Counted from the stretch's first letter, positions 31,589-43,057 are shown. The stretch: DNA of 64,000 nucleotides from Liolophura sinensis (GCF_032854445.1 NC_088305.1:21738955-21802954), one strand, 5' to 3'. The notes: generated from the letters alone by a model not told the origin. Translations and numbers: made by a program.

Positions 31589-32049
31589 TTGGCAGGGTAA
31601 TAAACTGAAAAAAACGTAAATTACTAGAATCTAATAATGTTGGAGTCCTGTTTTTGAAACCCCCCAAGACCATATATTTTCTTGAAGCCTATGACCTCCT
31701 CTGTACAACAAGGTATATTTCACCTCAGTGGCGCCACCTATGTGGTCATGTGATTCAAGATGGCCGCCGTATATATTCTAAAATAATCTACCTGTGGGGG
31801 GACCACTTACATTTACTCTGCAGTATTTTGCTCAATAGATACTAAAATGCACTCATTTAGAAGATAATTTATTGAGCTTTCAGAAAAACACAGTGTTTGA
31901 TGGAAAATATTCCATACATTTGCATTTATTTGCATAATAAAGTGTGTCAGTGTATTCGATATTCGCAATTACCTGTCCAAGTTGGATCATAGCAGCAAGT
32001 AGAAGGTCATGAGAAGAAAGGGCAAGGCTATTTACATTATAATAAGTGT
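31589..32049. other. Non-coding stretch
   Basis: No gene is seen. The region probably includes the 5' flank of the unrecognised gene to the left and the 3' end of piggyBac element 2 to the right, but no TTAA-bounded terminus is recognisable. Confidence 0.3.
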
Positions 32050-32099
32050 TCTAGCACATTGTTCTTCACTTACTGGTCTTTTCAGTAGGTTTATCCATG

Positions 32100-33066
32100 A
32101 CATAAGACTACCTCACCGATATGACAGACAGTTATTAATTATCGCCATCGCCTCTTTGGGGGCTACGTCGTTTACGACCAACACGTGCCTGTCGTTTGTA
32201 GTGTTCAAGATTTGGTTCACACTTTTCATGACAGCCAACACCACAGCCAGGGCACCAGTGTCTGGATCGTTTCCTCGTGCCTCCACTGTACCTGTCGCTA
32301 CAAACAACGCAATCTCGTTCCTTTCGCCCATCAAGAAGTTTCAGGCAATGCTGCCGAATGTACGGCCTTGCACTTTACCCAATACCGATGAGTTGGACGT
32401 TCAGCAGGAATGTGACAAACCTTTTTATCACTAAGATCCACGCCCCCCATATGAGTATTGTAGTGAAAAATCATGGCTGGTTTCACCTTGACCTTTCCCC
32501 TGACTTCCTTCTCAACATTTTCAGCAATGTGATAGGTGCTGAGCAATATTACAGGCTTCTTTTGACTTTTTTTTTCACGAAAAGCAACGACCAAAATATT
32601 GTCACACCTTGCATATATGCTGTCACCTGGCTGTAGTTTTGCAGTGGCAACTTCCTTGGAAAGTCCTTTACTGTTGGAACGGACTGTCCCGGTGAGGAGA
32701 GTTTTGTGGTCAAAGAGAGTCTGCGCAAGCTTAGGTTTCGTATAAAAATTGTCAGTAAACAGATGGTAGCCTTTGTTCAGCAATTGCATTCTTCCATTAG
32801 TTTCATCACAACACCATGAGCTTGTCCTTCATCGTAAACGACATTCAAGTCCTTACCAGCATAGAGTTCAACATGCATAACATACCCATTAGTGTCACAA
32901 AGTTCAAACTTTTTAACACCGAATCTAGCATGACGCTTGTTTGGCATGTACTGAATAAATACACATCTGTTCTTCATGCCAATCATGCTTTCATCAATAG
33001 AAATTTCTCGGCTAGGAGTGTAATACATTTTGAACGCGGCATTCAACTTGTCAAGGACATAGCGTA
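32100..33066 (-). pseudogene. piggyBac element 2 transposase, catalytic and C-terminal part
   Basis: The catalytic aspartates are seen in SIDESMIGMKNRC (near 33000), HLFTDNFYTKPKL (near 32750) and HMGGVDLSD (near 32440). The C-terminal zinc-binding domain follows in another frame: RKERDCVVCSD near 32310, then CPGCGVGCHEKC near 32220-32250. Frame changes occur near 32780, near 32430 and near 32340, so three or so shifts disable it. The order and spacing fit a normal piggyBac protein. The first part of the protein is at 37853-38603. Confidence 0.8.
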
Positions 33067-33361
33067 GGGGAGAAATGGGACACTTTTTGGGCTTGGGCCT
33101 TCTTTGTATATTCCAGAACAAGTCCTTCGTGATTTCCCTTGTCTCACGCAGTCAGCATGGAGTATGGGACCAACTTCACATGGAAGGCCTTTGTCTGTAA
33201 TCATGTACCTAAGGATACTGTTTTACTCGTCGATCATAAACACGCGGTCGAATGGGGAGAACTGGGACACATACAAGGAGACATGGGACACTATCCGGGG
33301 AGAAGTGGGACATTATCGGGTGAAATGGGACACTTCCTAAACTAAGTGAATTTCCACTCTA

Positions 33362-33430
33362 ATGATAAAAAACACGCATAACATACCCATTAAAAAAACA
33401 CGCATAACATACCCATTAGTATCACAAAGC
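33362..33430. repeat. Filler DNA copied from the neighbouring piggyBac
   Basis: A tandem pair of CACGCATAACATACCCATTA (near 33372-33418), continuing GTATCACAAAG, closely matches the piggyBac 2 coding sequence ATGCATAACATACCCATTA plus GTGTCACAAAG at 32872-32902. It lies exactly where the pogo E transposase frame breaks off. This looks like templated repair of a double-strand break. Confidence 0.65.
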
Positions 33431-33799
33431 CAGTTTGTTTTCTTCCCAGGTCGATGGCATACCCAGGGAGTTTCGCGAGGCCATTTCAAATGCGAGATGT
33501 CTTGTTTGCTTTGTAGTGAGTCCATGAAACATTTTGGATGCAGTTTTTAGGTAATCAACAAGCAAACGTTCCTGCTGATTCGTGAATATCTGACTATGGA
33601 AGTAGTTTGGAGACATGGAGCACTGCTTATTCTGCCGGTAGTTAGAAACATATCGTTGAAGTGTACTCTTGGATATGCCCCTGTCTTTGGCTACTTTTCG
33701 CAAACCCACGCCGTGTTCAACCACACGCCTCACAGCATCCAGCATTGCTTCTGGTGGCACAAGGCCTTTGTCTGTTTTTCTTTTATGGGTCCTAGTCAT
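33430..33799 (-). pseudogene. pogo E transposase, exon 1 only
   Basis: From the ATG at 33799 (MTRTHKRKTDKG) the frame encodes a helix-turn-helix (RKVAKDRGISKSTLQRYV) and the following CENP-B-like segment (MFHGLTTKQTRHLAFEMA), ending in TWEENKLA. At that point the other pogo proteins are spliced to the catalytic exon. No DDE sequence follows. A remnant palindrome with core TGGGACAGGCTGTCCCA lies at 33862-33878, 63 bp upstream of the ATG. The element could only be moved by a related transposase. Confidence 0.75.
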
Positions 33800-34626
33800 A
33801 TTGTTGCAGCTACATGTTCCTGAAAATAAAAAAAAAGCATCCTGAATTTCTTTTGTTGAACTGGGACAGGCTGTCCCACATCTCCCCGTGGTTAGCGAAC
33901 ACAGAATATGGCTGCCCGATACACTATCTCTGATGTAAACAAAGTGAAACTGGGGCTATTCTAGGTCCAAAGTTTGGGCACCCTTGGGCCGAGCGTAGCG
34001 AGGCGTTGCCTATTAGCCGGGGGTCTGGTGGCCGCAGGCCCCCAGCCGCTAGATTTTTTCGACGCCCAGAAATGCATTCTAGGCCATATTAAGCACTTTG
34101 ATAGATGTTATGAAAAGCACTCTCAGGTATTTTAAACAGCTTAAAATATTAGTTAATACTATCCACATATTTATATTTTACATCTATATATATATGTTTT
34201 AATAATATAACGATATACGTCTCTGTTGTAGGCCTACGAACTGGGACTGACCCTGAGTTTTAGATGTGACATACATACATGTGACAAATAATGAAACAGT
34301 GCATTTTGTCGCAGACCCTCGGGTTTTAATTTATAACACATACCATCACATATATGTCAGCAGGTTTGTTGTTGTAAATAAACAAGTGCATGCACAATGT
34401 ACCTTGACTTTCACCCAAGCACTGCTTTGAGTTCATTTACTTGCTCATTATAGTAAACATTCTATTTCTTATGTATTGACTTGATGATAGTTATGTATTA
34501 ACTATCAGTATGTCAGACATGCACATAATAGATACATTCAGAACCATAATGTGCAAAAAGTCTCAAACAAATTGTGTATTAACTCACCAAGTTCATCTTT
34601 TCAAATGAAAATTAGCACATTATGAT

Positions 34627-37074
34627 TCAGCAAGGCAGGATGCTACGATCTTTCACTGAAGCCCATTTCTCCGCTATTCTTTTCACGTATGATTCTGAAA
34701 GGCTGTCAGGGCCATTCAGGTTTATTCTCATGAAACGATCCAAGCTTGTTTGGTTGAGTGAGGCTCTCAGTGAGCTGCAAATGAGGTTCATGGCAGAAAA
34801 ACCTCTTTCTACGTTTGCTGTGGAAGGCGGGATTAGTAGTGCCAATTCAAACAATTTCATACAGTGCTTTGTGGTAGTTAAGCTCCCAGAAGCACACATT
34901 TGCTGATAAACTGAGGCAGATTCCACGGGATGACTGTCAATGTAGTCACTGGTGTCCATCTTTTTGATTTTCTTTTCTCGGACCATCTTAGCAACTTCTG
35001 TCCTGAAATCGTAGCAACAAGTTTCATAAGCCTGATCAAATTCTTGTAGAAAATCTGACCTCTCTCCAACTGCTTCCTGCCTATTAATTAAAGGATAGGA
35101 AGTGTTCGTTTCACCCCCGTGAGTATCCAACTGTGTGTCACCATAAAACTCAATGAGAGCATCCAAGTGAGCAAGCCTGTCACTAACTTGAGGCTTGAGT
35201 GAAGGATTAAGAAAGGATTGATCAAGAAAGCTGTCTTCTCGTCTGAGGCGTCTCCCCATCTCTGCTCTTGTCTTGTTCTTTTCCACAAATTTTCTTGCTT
35301 GTGAAAAGTATTTGCCTAGATCCAAATTTGCAGAAAGCTCTGAAATAGCTAATTTCAGTTTTTGAAATCTTGCCGGAAAAGATGTGAAATCCAGGTTTTT
35401 TCTCTGAAGAAACTTAGAGAACTGATTTACGGCGATCAGCACGTCGGCGAGTAAAACTGCCATCAAGCACACTTCAATAAGCTGATCTCTACAGCCCTTT
35501 ACTTCAGGTTCGCCTCGATTAGCGAACAGAGTGTCAAGAGAATCCAGCAAACAGTCCCAGCGTGACAATATCCTCACACATGCTTCTCCGTGACTCAGCC
35601 ACCGTGTTGTGCAAGCCTTCAAAATTTTAACAGGCGTGAGGCCTTCAACAGCCTGTGCTTCTTCAAAAACGGCGAACTTGATAGTTGAGTGTTTGAAAAG
35701 TTTCCAAACTGTGAGCAATACTTTGTCCAGCTGCTGAAGTAATGGGAATTTCTTCATTAAGTGTACGAATACTAAAGCCAGTTTGTGATTTCTGCAATTC
35801 TGGTATATTGCGTGAGGGGATATGTGCCCAATTCTTCTCTGAAGTCCGTTTTTTTCACCAGACATTGTGTTTGTTCCATCAAACCCAGTAAATCGAATTT
35901 CTTTCGGTTCAAGTCCTTTCTGTTTTAAAACGCCCATCACCTCAGTGAAAAGCGACCCAGCTGTTTTATCAGCCTTGATTTGAACAATTGATAAATATTC
36001 TTCACTAACCTTGTGTGTTATTCTGTCCACGTACCTGATGAAGATGGTGAGTTGTTCTCGATCTTTTTCATCTGTGCTTTCGTCTGCTAAGATGGTAAAG
36101 CCAGAGCAACAGGCCAGCTTATCGAGAAGATCTGTCTCTAAACAACAGTTTATCGCACACAGAAATTCCTCAACGCTTGTAGATGACAAGTATGTGGCGT
36201 TTTTAGCACTAGATTGGCAATGCCATCGTAAGTCTTCCTCTCCCAAATTTGCAATAAAATTCACAAATTCTTGAAAGTTCTGTTTTACTGCCCACTTTTT
36301 CTTAGCAATGAAGTATGTTGATTTTATCAATTTTTCGACTACTCTCAGATTTCGGGCTTGTTCTGTTTGTTTTTGTTTTGCCAAAGAACTCGTTATCTGC
36401 TGTGTTATATTTCCCTTGGAAACCATGGCTTGTATAGCTCTTTTCTGAGTAATGGCATTCTGGTGTTTACTGCCACGGCTGTGATTTTCTAAAACCCTTT
36501 TTGGATGGCCTTCTAGTTTAACTGCTTTATTTTTCCATGTCTCGTCACCTGTTACAGCATATTCCTCACATAATTTGCACTTCCAACCTTGTTGGTCATG
36601 ACTGTAATAAAGCCAAGAAAACATTTTTTCCCACTGGGCCCGTGATTGACCGTCCCTGTTTGTTCGTCCGTCAAATCTTTTGCCCTCCGTTGTGCTATAG
36701 TCTAAAGGCTCGGTTTGTTCTGGTGTTGAAGGCCTATCGCTGTCGACATTTTCCTGTATATTTTCCAAGTTTTCTTGGGTGTGAAGTTTAGAAGTGCTTG
36801 GTGTTTCGCTGGTGCTTGCCGACGCCGGTTCGGGGCTAGGGGATATCAGCACGCCCGACTCCGGCACCTCTGGCTCTGCAGCACTTCCCTCACTATCGAT
36901 GCCGTCACGTGTTTCATTTGCTTCTGAAATTCTTGCCTTTTTTCGACCACTACCGCCAAAAAAATCTGTTATTTTTTGTGGATTTTTCAGGTCCTCTGTG
37001 CTGTTTAATCGGTCGGATCTATACGTTGACGCTTTTTTGTTATGGCTAACTCTAGTCGTCTTTGGACGCGGCAT
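34627..37074 (-). CDS. hAT 4 transposase, 815 residues, intact single exon
   Basis: The minus strand is open without interruption from the ATG at 37074 (MPRPKTTRVSH) to a stop at 34627. A Ser/Pro/Glu-rich N-terminal region (to ~residue 130) is followed by a zinc finger of the TTF/BED type (WKCKLCEEY ... HSRGSKHQNA) at residues ~160-215. The RNase-H-like hAT core has FTILADESTDEKDREQ (first Asp, ~residue 345), FTGFDGTNTMSG (second Asp) and CRNHKLALVF. The hATC dimerisation segment near the end is PPSTANVERGFSAMN. It resembles KIAA1586/ZNF862-type hAT proteins of vertebrates. GGGC-rich flanks (near 33960-34075 and 37480-37540, both with CTAGG next to GGGC) may contain the termini, but no clean TIR or 8-bp duplication was found. 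It is uninterrupted, so probably the youngest hAT here. Confidence 0.88.
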   Translation of the reverse strand: MPRPKTTRVSHNKKASTYRSDRLNSTEDLKNPQKITDFFGGSGRKKARISEANETRDGIDSEGSAAEPEVPESGVLISPSPEPASASTSETPSTSKLHTQENLENIQENVDSDRPSTPEQTEPLDYSTTEGKRFDGRTNRDGQSRAQWEKMFSWLYYSHDQQGWKCKLCEEYAVTGDETWKNKAVKLEGHPKRVLENHSRGSKHQNAITQKRAIQAMVSKGNITQQITSSLAKQKQTEQARNLRVVEKLIKSTYFIAKKKWAVKQNFQEFVNFIANLGEEDLRWHCQSSAKNATYLSSTSVEEFLCAINCCLETDLLDKLACCSGFTILADESTDEKDREQLTIFIRYVDRITHKVSEEYLSIVQIKADKTAGSLFTEVMGVLKQKGLEPKEIRFTGFDGTNTMSGEKNGLQRRIGHISPHAIYQNCRNHKLALVFVHLMKKFPLLQQLDKVLLTVWKLFKHSTIKFAVFEEAQAVEGLTPVKILKACTTRWLSHGEACVRILSRWDCLLDSLDTLFANRGEPEVKGCRDQLIEVCLMAVLLADVLIAVNQFSKFLQRKNLDFTSFPARFQKLKLAISELSANLDLGKYFSQARKFVEKNKTRAEMGRRLRREDSFLDQSFLNPSLKPQVSDRLAHLDALIEFYGDTQLDTHGGETNTSYPLINRQEAVGERSDFLQEFDQAYETCCYDFRTEVAKMVREKKIKKMDTSDYIDSHPVESASVYQQMCASGSLTTTKHCMKLFELALLIPPSTANVERGFSAMNLICSSLRASLNQTSLDRFMRINLNGPDSLSESYVKRIAEKWASVKDRSILPC

Positions 37075-37852
37075 TTTGGCATCAATCAACCGGTACGTCT
37101 CGCTATCACCTCGCCTGCCATTTCTTGCCTAGTGCACGATTTCGGGGTCACCGCGCACGTTCAGTTGCATTGGCTTTGTATGCGCGATGTCCTTCAACCT
37201 GTCTGAGGTCACTGTCTTGCACGTGTGACCTGATTATCCTAACATTTATTGGGAGAAGAGTTCCACTCTCCGCGCAGATTCAAACAGCATGTGACAATGC
37301 ATATTCTGTATCCTCTTTGCAGAGATTTAAACAATACATCACGCTAGCTACCGATTGTGATTGTAATGGCCTATTTAAGGGTGTTTTGATGTCGTTTTGT
37401 TTCCTACTGTTTAGACCGATCCATACAAGCAGTGAAGTTCATTTTTCCGCGAATATTGTTTTTCTTTGTCACTCGTTTGGGCGCCCAAACTGGCGACGCC
37501 CAAACCCGTTATATCGGGTTCAAAATCGGCCTAGATCAGCTCCAGTGAAACATCTACCTCAACAAACAAACATATATGGGCTTACAAACCATGCGTTTTC
37601 AAAACTTTAGCTGTTGTACTTTGAAAGCAAGAGGACATATCAGCATGGCCGGAAAAGAAGTTTTTTTAGGACAAAATTCAAATTATGTTGCTATACTCAC
37701 AGATTTGATAGCAGAACGTTGTTGTCAAAACACACAGGGCAGGAAGACAAGGGTCGCAGAAAATGATTTTTTTTATTCTCATTGGCTGAAAAATAAAAGA
37801 ATACCAAGACCTGTCCCATTTCTCCCCTGTCCCAAGTCTCCCCGCTCTCCCC
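37075..37852. other. 5' flank of hAT 4 and right end of pogo E
   Basis: No gene is seen. 37075-37540 is the upstream region of the hAT gene; the remainder returns to pogo E terminal sequence with repeated CCCAAGTCTCCCC-type units at 37810-37852. Confidence 0.4.
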
Positions 37853-38603
37853 TACCTTGTGCCAGGGGTCATAACCTTCTTCTCCCCGTTTTGACTGATT
37901 ACTATTGATATCGCACACATGGAACATTCGGGATATTAATAGAAAAAAATTCTGCGACATAACTGAGTTGAAATAAGGGGTTTGCTGAGAAGGTTTGCAC
38001 ACAGTCCAGTAGGCCCTATGAGGCAAGTGGTGTCTTTCGAATCAGACCCATGTTTAAACATATACCCAAGAACTTTTTCATGTCCACTACCCCGATTCCA
38101 TTTTCTGGCCACTTCCTAAAACGTGATGTTGGAAGACTCTGAATCCATTGAATAATGTTACCATCGCTCAGAAAAAAGCGTGCATACGCATTGATCTCGC
38201 GTACCAAGTGTACAAACATGTCTTGATCAAAGTATAAATAAAAATACTCTATGGGGTCAGAGTTCCTCGCTGGGGGATTTCTGGGACCAGGGTGTCGTTC
38301 AGTAAATTCCGGAATGTCAGAACGCTCAATATTTTCAGGTGGTCTGACAATAATCCATGAGTTGCCATCACCTTCCGTGTTGTTGTTGTTGTTGTTGTTG
38401 TTCATAGCATCAACGCCGCCAGTGTGACTATCCCCAGGCCGTTGGTCATTCCACTCACTGTCTGAGCTTGAATCGTTGTCAAACTCATTATCAGAGTCAC
38501 CACCAGCTATATCAAAGTCACTATCAGCGTGGTGACTGTCTTTATCGCTGTCAAAATCTACTCCAAATTCGTCGAACACATTTCTCTGACTGGCGGCCGC
38601 CAT
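37853..38603 (-). pseudogene. piggyBac element 2 transposase, N-terminal part
   Basis: From the ATG at 38603 (MAAASQRNVFDEFG) the protein begins with ~80 acidic residues (SDNEFDNDSSSDSEW) and an Asn repeat encoded by GTT units (38382-38402). It then enters the piggyBac domain: FTERHPGPRNPPARNSDPIE, YFYLYFDQDMFVHLVREINA and MKKFLGICLNMGLIRKTPL. The frame changes near 38015, continuing YWTVCKPSQQTPYFNSVMSQ. The segment stops at the pogo E TA at 37854. Confidence 0.8.
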
Positions 38604-40088
38604 TATGTAAAGAAAGCCTCAATATAAATTTTCGAGCCTTGAAACAGCGAGTATAGAACGGACTTGATCATTGGCTGTCCAATTACTACTGATCTATAGA
38701 AGCCTACAGTATCCAGCCAATCGTAGGGTTCATTACATGTTCATTTTTGGTGCCTCACCCTATCTTAAAACCAATGAAAAAAATGGGCCGATCTCATCGG
38801 CCTGAGTAGTCCAGCTACAGGAAACGGGCCGATCTAATCGGCCTGCACCAGATATAGGGTTAAGGGGGAACAACAATCTAAACTGATAACCAAAGTCAAT
38901 GATCATTTACCTCCCTTGGAGTAGGCAAAACAACATGTGCCATATATGGCACTCTGGGCACTAGAGGGTTAAAAATAACACACACTTGGTCATCGTCTGG
39001 GTGGCCTGGTTGTTAGGTAGGGTCATCGGAGGCTGGACGTCAGGTAGGGGAGAGCGGGGATGGTTCGGACACTTTTCACGAATGTCTCCTAAATACCCAA
39101 ACTTATCAGGGAAAAGGTGTCATGAGTGCACCACAGTAAAGTTGCCCGTGCCAGCTGTCTGCAAAACAAGAATCCCATTCTAGTCTCTTAAGAGTTGCTG
39201 CTATAATGAAGGCGACATCTTTGTGTCGAACTGTCCGAACCCTCCCGAAATGTTGGGATACTCTGGACAGGCCGGTGGGTACCTCCGGACAGCATGTAAT
39301 GTAAGGTATCGTAGAGGCATTGGCGTTTGACTGCATCTCGCAAGAAGCAGTGCGGACTTCTGGCATTGAAAACATAAACAGAAATATCTGAAAACGTTCA
39401 GTTTTTTCTTTTTTTTTGAACTTTGAGAACTGGTGTGCGACTCATAACATTCGAGTCGAATACCCGCATTAACTGAATTAATGATGTATGTATGAAAGAC
39501 AAAAGCAAACATTTGCAATTCCCAAAACATTGAAGTAGGGGAGACCGGGGCGCATTGGGACGTTTTACACATAAATCAAAATTTGTGACAAATTATTCCA
39601 GACCCCACTAAAATTATTAGCTGATAGAATGAAAAACTAGTAAGGCTAATTAAAGAATCTCGTCTTTTGTTGATAGCTTATGTTCTGCTCATCCTCAGTT
39701 GATTTAAGTTTTTTAAAAATTGTGTCCCAAGGCACCCCAGTCATGGGGTGGTTTGGGACACACCATGGGGCACAATGGGACGCACTTCAAAGAGCAACAA
39801 AATCCTTAGACAAATCTTGTTTTAAACAGTGGTTTTATTACAATGACGTGGACCCGTAACATTGTATCCATTCAGTATCAACCATGTGTGAACAAGAAAC
39901 TTATAAACAGCCTTGAGTTGTCTTTGGATAATCCGTCACGAAAACTTTACACAGAACTTATGTGAACAGGAAACTAACTGTCAATGTCAATAAACAGCTG
40001 GTCAGAAACATCTGCCCTGGCAAGTGTTTCCTGGTCTTCTGAGACCACAATGACTTTCGGAGAAAAGTGACGTCACGCCCGAGGTCAG

Positions 40089-42441
40089 CTACTGCAACCT
40101 GTAATACCGACTGAGGTCAACATCACGGAAGAACAGTAGGCCGTTTGTGCGTTTTGTGGCTCCGACAGCGGAAGGCTGTGGCAGCTTTTGGACGATATCA
40201 TCGATGTCGATGTCATCAGTGCCATCGATTTCAGGGAAAGAGAATACATCCTGCTGTTTTTTGGACGGTTGTCTGACAAGAAATCTTACCTCCAGCATAT
40301 GGAACCTGTCTGCCTCCTGTGTGATTCTCCCTACATAGTGTTGAACTACTCTCTTTGACACATATTTAACCACAACAAAATCTCCAGTTTTAAGATCCTC
40401 TGGTTTAAGCGAAGGTTCACCCTCAGAGCTATCAGAGACAACATCGGATGTGTCCTCTGAGGAAGAACTATCATCACTCTCTGGGGTTACTTCCCTGTCA
40501 TTACGTTTCTGGGCTCCATGTTTGTATGACCTCCCACTTACCCTTAATTGCCTCTGTTGAAAATCTAACTCTATTTGTTGTTTGACAGGAGTGTCAGTAA
40601 GAATGGATGTTTTGCCCTTTTTCCTACCCCCTCGTGTCTGTTTTCTTGGTCCAGCTTTTGGGAATGGCCGCACCTGTTCCGGTGAAAAGTGTTGCGAATT
40701 TCCCGAGTCCTCTTCACTAGCTGCATTTCTTGCAATCTCAGTGGTCAAATGATGTTCAGGAGTGCCTGTACTTGGGCCAGGGTCTGTGGCATCTGCGAGC
40801 AGTTCCTATAAATGTGAAGAAATTTATTAGATGTGCCCTTGTCTGTTTCTTTACTATTTCAGTAAACTTTCAAAATAACTTTCAAGATAATATAGAGAAG
40901 AACCTGTAGATGAACACAACATAGGCAACTAAGGAGTTTCTTTGCTATTTCTTTAATAGTTTTAATGCATTATAAATACTGGCAATGTCATTACTGGGAG
41001 CATATTGATATGGTTTTCAGCGGAATGTGCGATGAAAATAAAAGCATTTCGGGCATCTAGTCCTTACCTCTGTCTCTGTAGTGTTGGGCCTGTCAGTGAC
41101 AAATCCGGAGAGAAACTCGTCTTCCTTGAAGATGTCCCTGTTGAATGGGCAAATACCCGTTACCCGGAAACCAGAGACGATGTTGCGTGGACAAAAAGCT
41201 TGTGGATAAGCCTCCCCCAAAATACCGGCTATATCGTAAATGGTCATTGGTTGTCCAGGATGATTCAACTGCCACCCGTTGCAAGCGGAGTTGAAATACT
41301 TTTTTAGGGGGCCGTAAACCGTCCGGTCAAGCGGCTGTAGTTTATGGCTACAGTGGGGTGGAAATGTCATCATAACGATTCCATTGTCCTTTGCTTTGTC
41401 CAGGATGGTAATCGAAATGTGACTGTCATGGTTGTCCAGAAGTAGCAGGACTTTGTTTTCCTGGCTACAATGACTGTGAAGGATGAAATGATCCAGCCAG
41501 ACTTCGAAGTTGGAAGTTGTCATCCATCCGCTTTGGAAGGCTACACCCTTTGTCCCCGGAGGTGCGTTATTGATCATATGCTCTTTGAAATGGACGCGCG
41601 GAAAAACAAGAAAGGGTGGAATTGTGTTTCCAATAGCGTTGACTGTGCCCAGCATGGTGACAAGCGCAACACGTTCGGCAGAAGTCACCTGGCCGACTTG
41701 TTAAGCATTTCTTTCTGCAATTACATTAGGTGGAGTTTGGACTGTGGTGAGTCCGGTCTCGTCGCAATTGTAGATACACCCTGGCTCAAATTTGTACCGC
41801 TCCATGACACTGGCAAGATTGTTGAAAAAGTCCCCTACATTGGTCTTGTTGAAACTAGTAGCTCGACTTAAACTTGTCGCTTCAGGTTTTCGGACAGAAA
41901 GCCGCTTATGGCGAGACATAAATCCAAGAAGCCAGTCTTCACCTGAAAATAGACAGCCGCCTTTGTCAATGAAATGAGCAAACGGTTTGTCAAAATTTGC
42001 ACACCTTGAATTTAAATCAATACATCTCGATCTGTGAGCAAAGACACGAGTTAAAGCTAGCTTACCTGCTTGTCGGTTTGTCTCCCAGGACACTGGTGTA
42101 GCCTTGTTATTTTTTACGGCGTATTGGAGGGCAAGGTCTCTGCATGCTTTGGTTGTCAATCCATGATGATGCTTGAATGCGGTCAACAGGTAATACTCTA
42201 ATTCGGCCTCTTCTGCATCGCTGAATACTCGAGCCGTGGCATAGAAAGGAGAAAAACGAACATTCTCTTTCCCAGATGATTTTGCTTTACTAACATAGCG
42301 TGCAAGAGTTGATTTAGGGATGCCAGTCTCTTTAGAAGTTTGCCGTATGCTTTAGTCGTGATCTATGATGAGACATACGGCCCTTTTCATCTCGTCCTCT
42401 GATGGAGGCTCAGGCTTCTTCTTTTTTCTGTGTCGAACCAT
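40089..42441 (-). pseudogene. pogo C transposase, three exons, two stops
   Basis: Predicted exons are 42441-42066 (ATG MVRHRKKKKPEPP), 41942-41068 and 40805-40089, with consensus borders. HTH: IRQTSKETGIPKSTLARYVS. DDE_1 core: YNCDETGLTTV, LLLDNHDSHISI and HKLQPLDRTVYGPLKKYF. The third exon carries the PFPKAGPRKQTRGGRKKGK basic motif, an acidic patch and the barrel-like end (DFVVVKYVSKRVVQHYVGRI), ending DLSRYYRLQ. Two in-frame stops are visible: one in the HTH exon near 42355, one in the DDE exon near 41701. Unlike pogo A, this gene has a second intron before the C-terminal region. Otherwise well preserved, so recently dead. Confidence 0.82.
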
Positions 42442-42523
42442 TCTAGACAGAAGAAACATGTCAGAGTGAAGGTTTGGCAGTCATTCTGTACTATTGTTAT
42501 CATAACACAATCAAAATTATTCC

Positions 42524-42556
42524 GGGGCACATTGGGACACTGTCCCAAAGCACCCC
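42524..42556. promoter_or_regulatory. 33-bp palindrome upstream of the pogo C transposase
   Basis: Head-to-head GGGGCACATTGGGACA arms lie 83 bp upstream of the transposase ATG. They match the inner half of the element's TIR (GGGGCGCATTGGGAC), so this is a probable transposase-binding operator. Confidence 0.6.
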
Positions 42557-43057
42557 TATCGTTGTGTCCCATTGCGCCCCGAAAGCATAGCATCGCCATT
42601 TTGAACGACTGACCAAACATGTGCAATCAGATTATACAAACAACCCACCAAAATATTACCGATGTGATAATATTTAACTATGGCAAGTAAATGGTAGTAT
42701 GACCCTCACACTCTTGAACAGTATGAAAATAATCACGAAGCTCAAAATTTACTCCAAGCTACCAAAAAGTTAAATTTTACTCACCTTTCAGCCCTGGTGT
42801 CATGAACAATCCCTTCAAGACAAAAAAGGAAGCAGAAAGGAATTCCCCTGACCAACATGATGTCATAAGGGGGAATCCTTTCTATTTTTAGCGTAAATTC
42901 CTCTTGTCCCACTGTACCCCATGTCCCAATGCGCCCCGGTCTCCCCTATACAGGTGCTTTATGTAGGACGCGTATTGGTGCACATTTTGCACATCTGACG
43001 AAATGTAAGTTCTAAAAATAAAGCATGTATGACCTCTCTGTTGTTGAACAATTTACT

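Larger units (their letters stand above)
33067..37852 (-). mobile_element. pogo element E, decayed, with a hAT inside
   Basis: TA flanks the element at 33065-33066 and 37853-37854. The right terminus, inverted, is GGGGAGAGCGGGGAGACTTG, followed by GGGGAGAAATGGGACAG. The left terminus starts directly with the second unit (GGGGAGAAATGGGACAC), so one terminal unit is missing. Only exon 1 of the transposase is present (about 33430-33799). The catalytic exon has been lost and a short filler lies at the breakpoint. The interior holds the intact hAT gene at 34627-37074. Confidence 0.8.
32050..38968 (-). mobile_element. piggyBac element 2, split by pogo E
   Basis: The right end is GGGCACTAGAGGG at 38956-38968 followed by TTAA at 38969-38972, with a GTGCCATATATGGCAC palindrome just inside. 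The left end is not recognisable (near 32050). The transposase is minus: N-terminal part 37853-38603, catalytic and C-terminal part about 32100-33066. Between them lies pogo E with TA on both sides. The target TTAA lies in the Polinton fragment that continues at 38973. Confidence 0.75.
39538..42946 (-). mobile_element. pogo element C, nested in pogo B
   Basis: TIRs are GGGGAGACCGGGGCGCATTG on the left and the inverse at 42946. TA is at 39536-39537 and 42947-42948. The 3409-bp element carries a three-exon transposase on the minus strand, a 33-bp palindrome at 42524-42556 upstream of it, and a cluster of the same modules at 39722-39782. It inserted into the 3' part of pogo B and is therefore the younger of the two. 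Confidence 0.88.

Noticed and set aside
38382-38402. GTT and ACA triplet runs (1545-1562, 38382-38402, 49717-49830) as CRISPR-like or functional repeats
   Set aside because: Simple sequence without spacers; two encode Asn/Thr-type runs or lie in leaders. No CRISPR array is expected or seen in this eukaryotic sequence.
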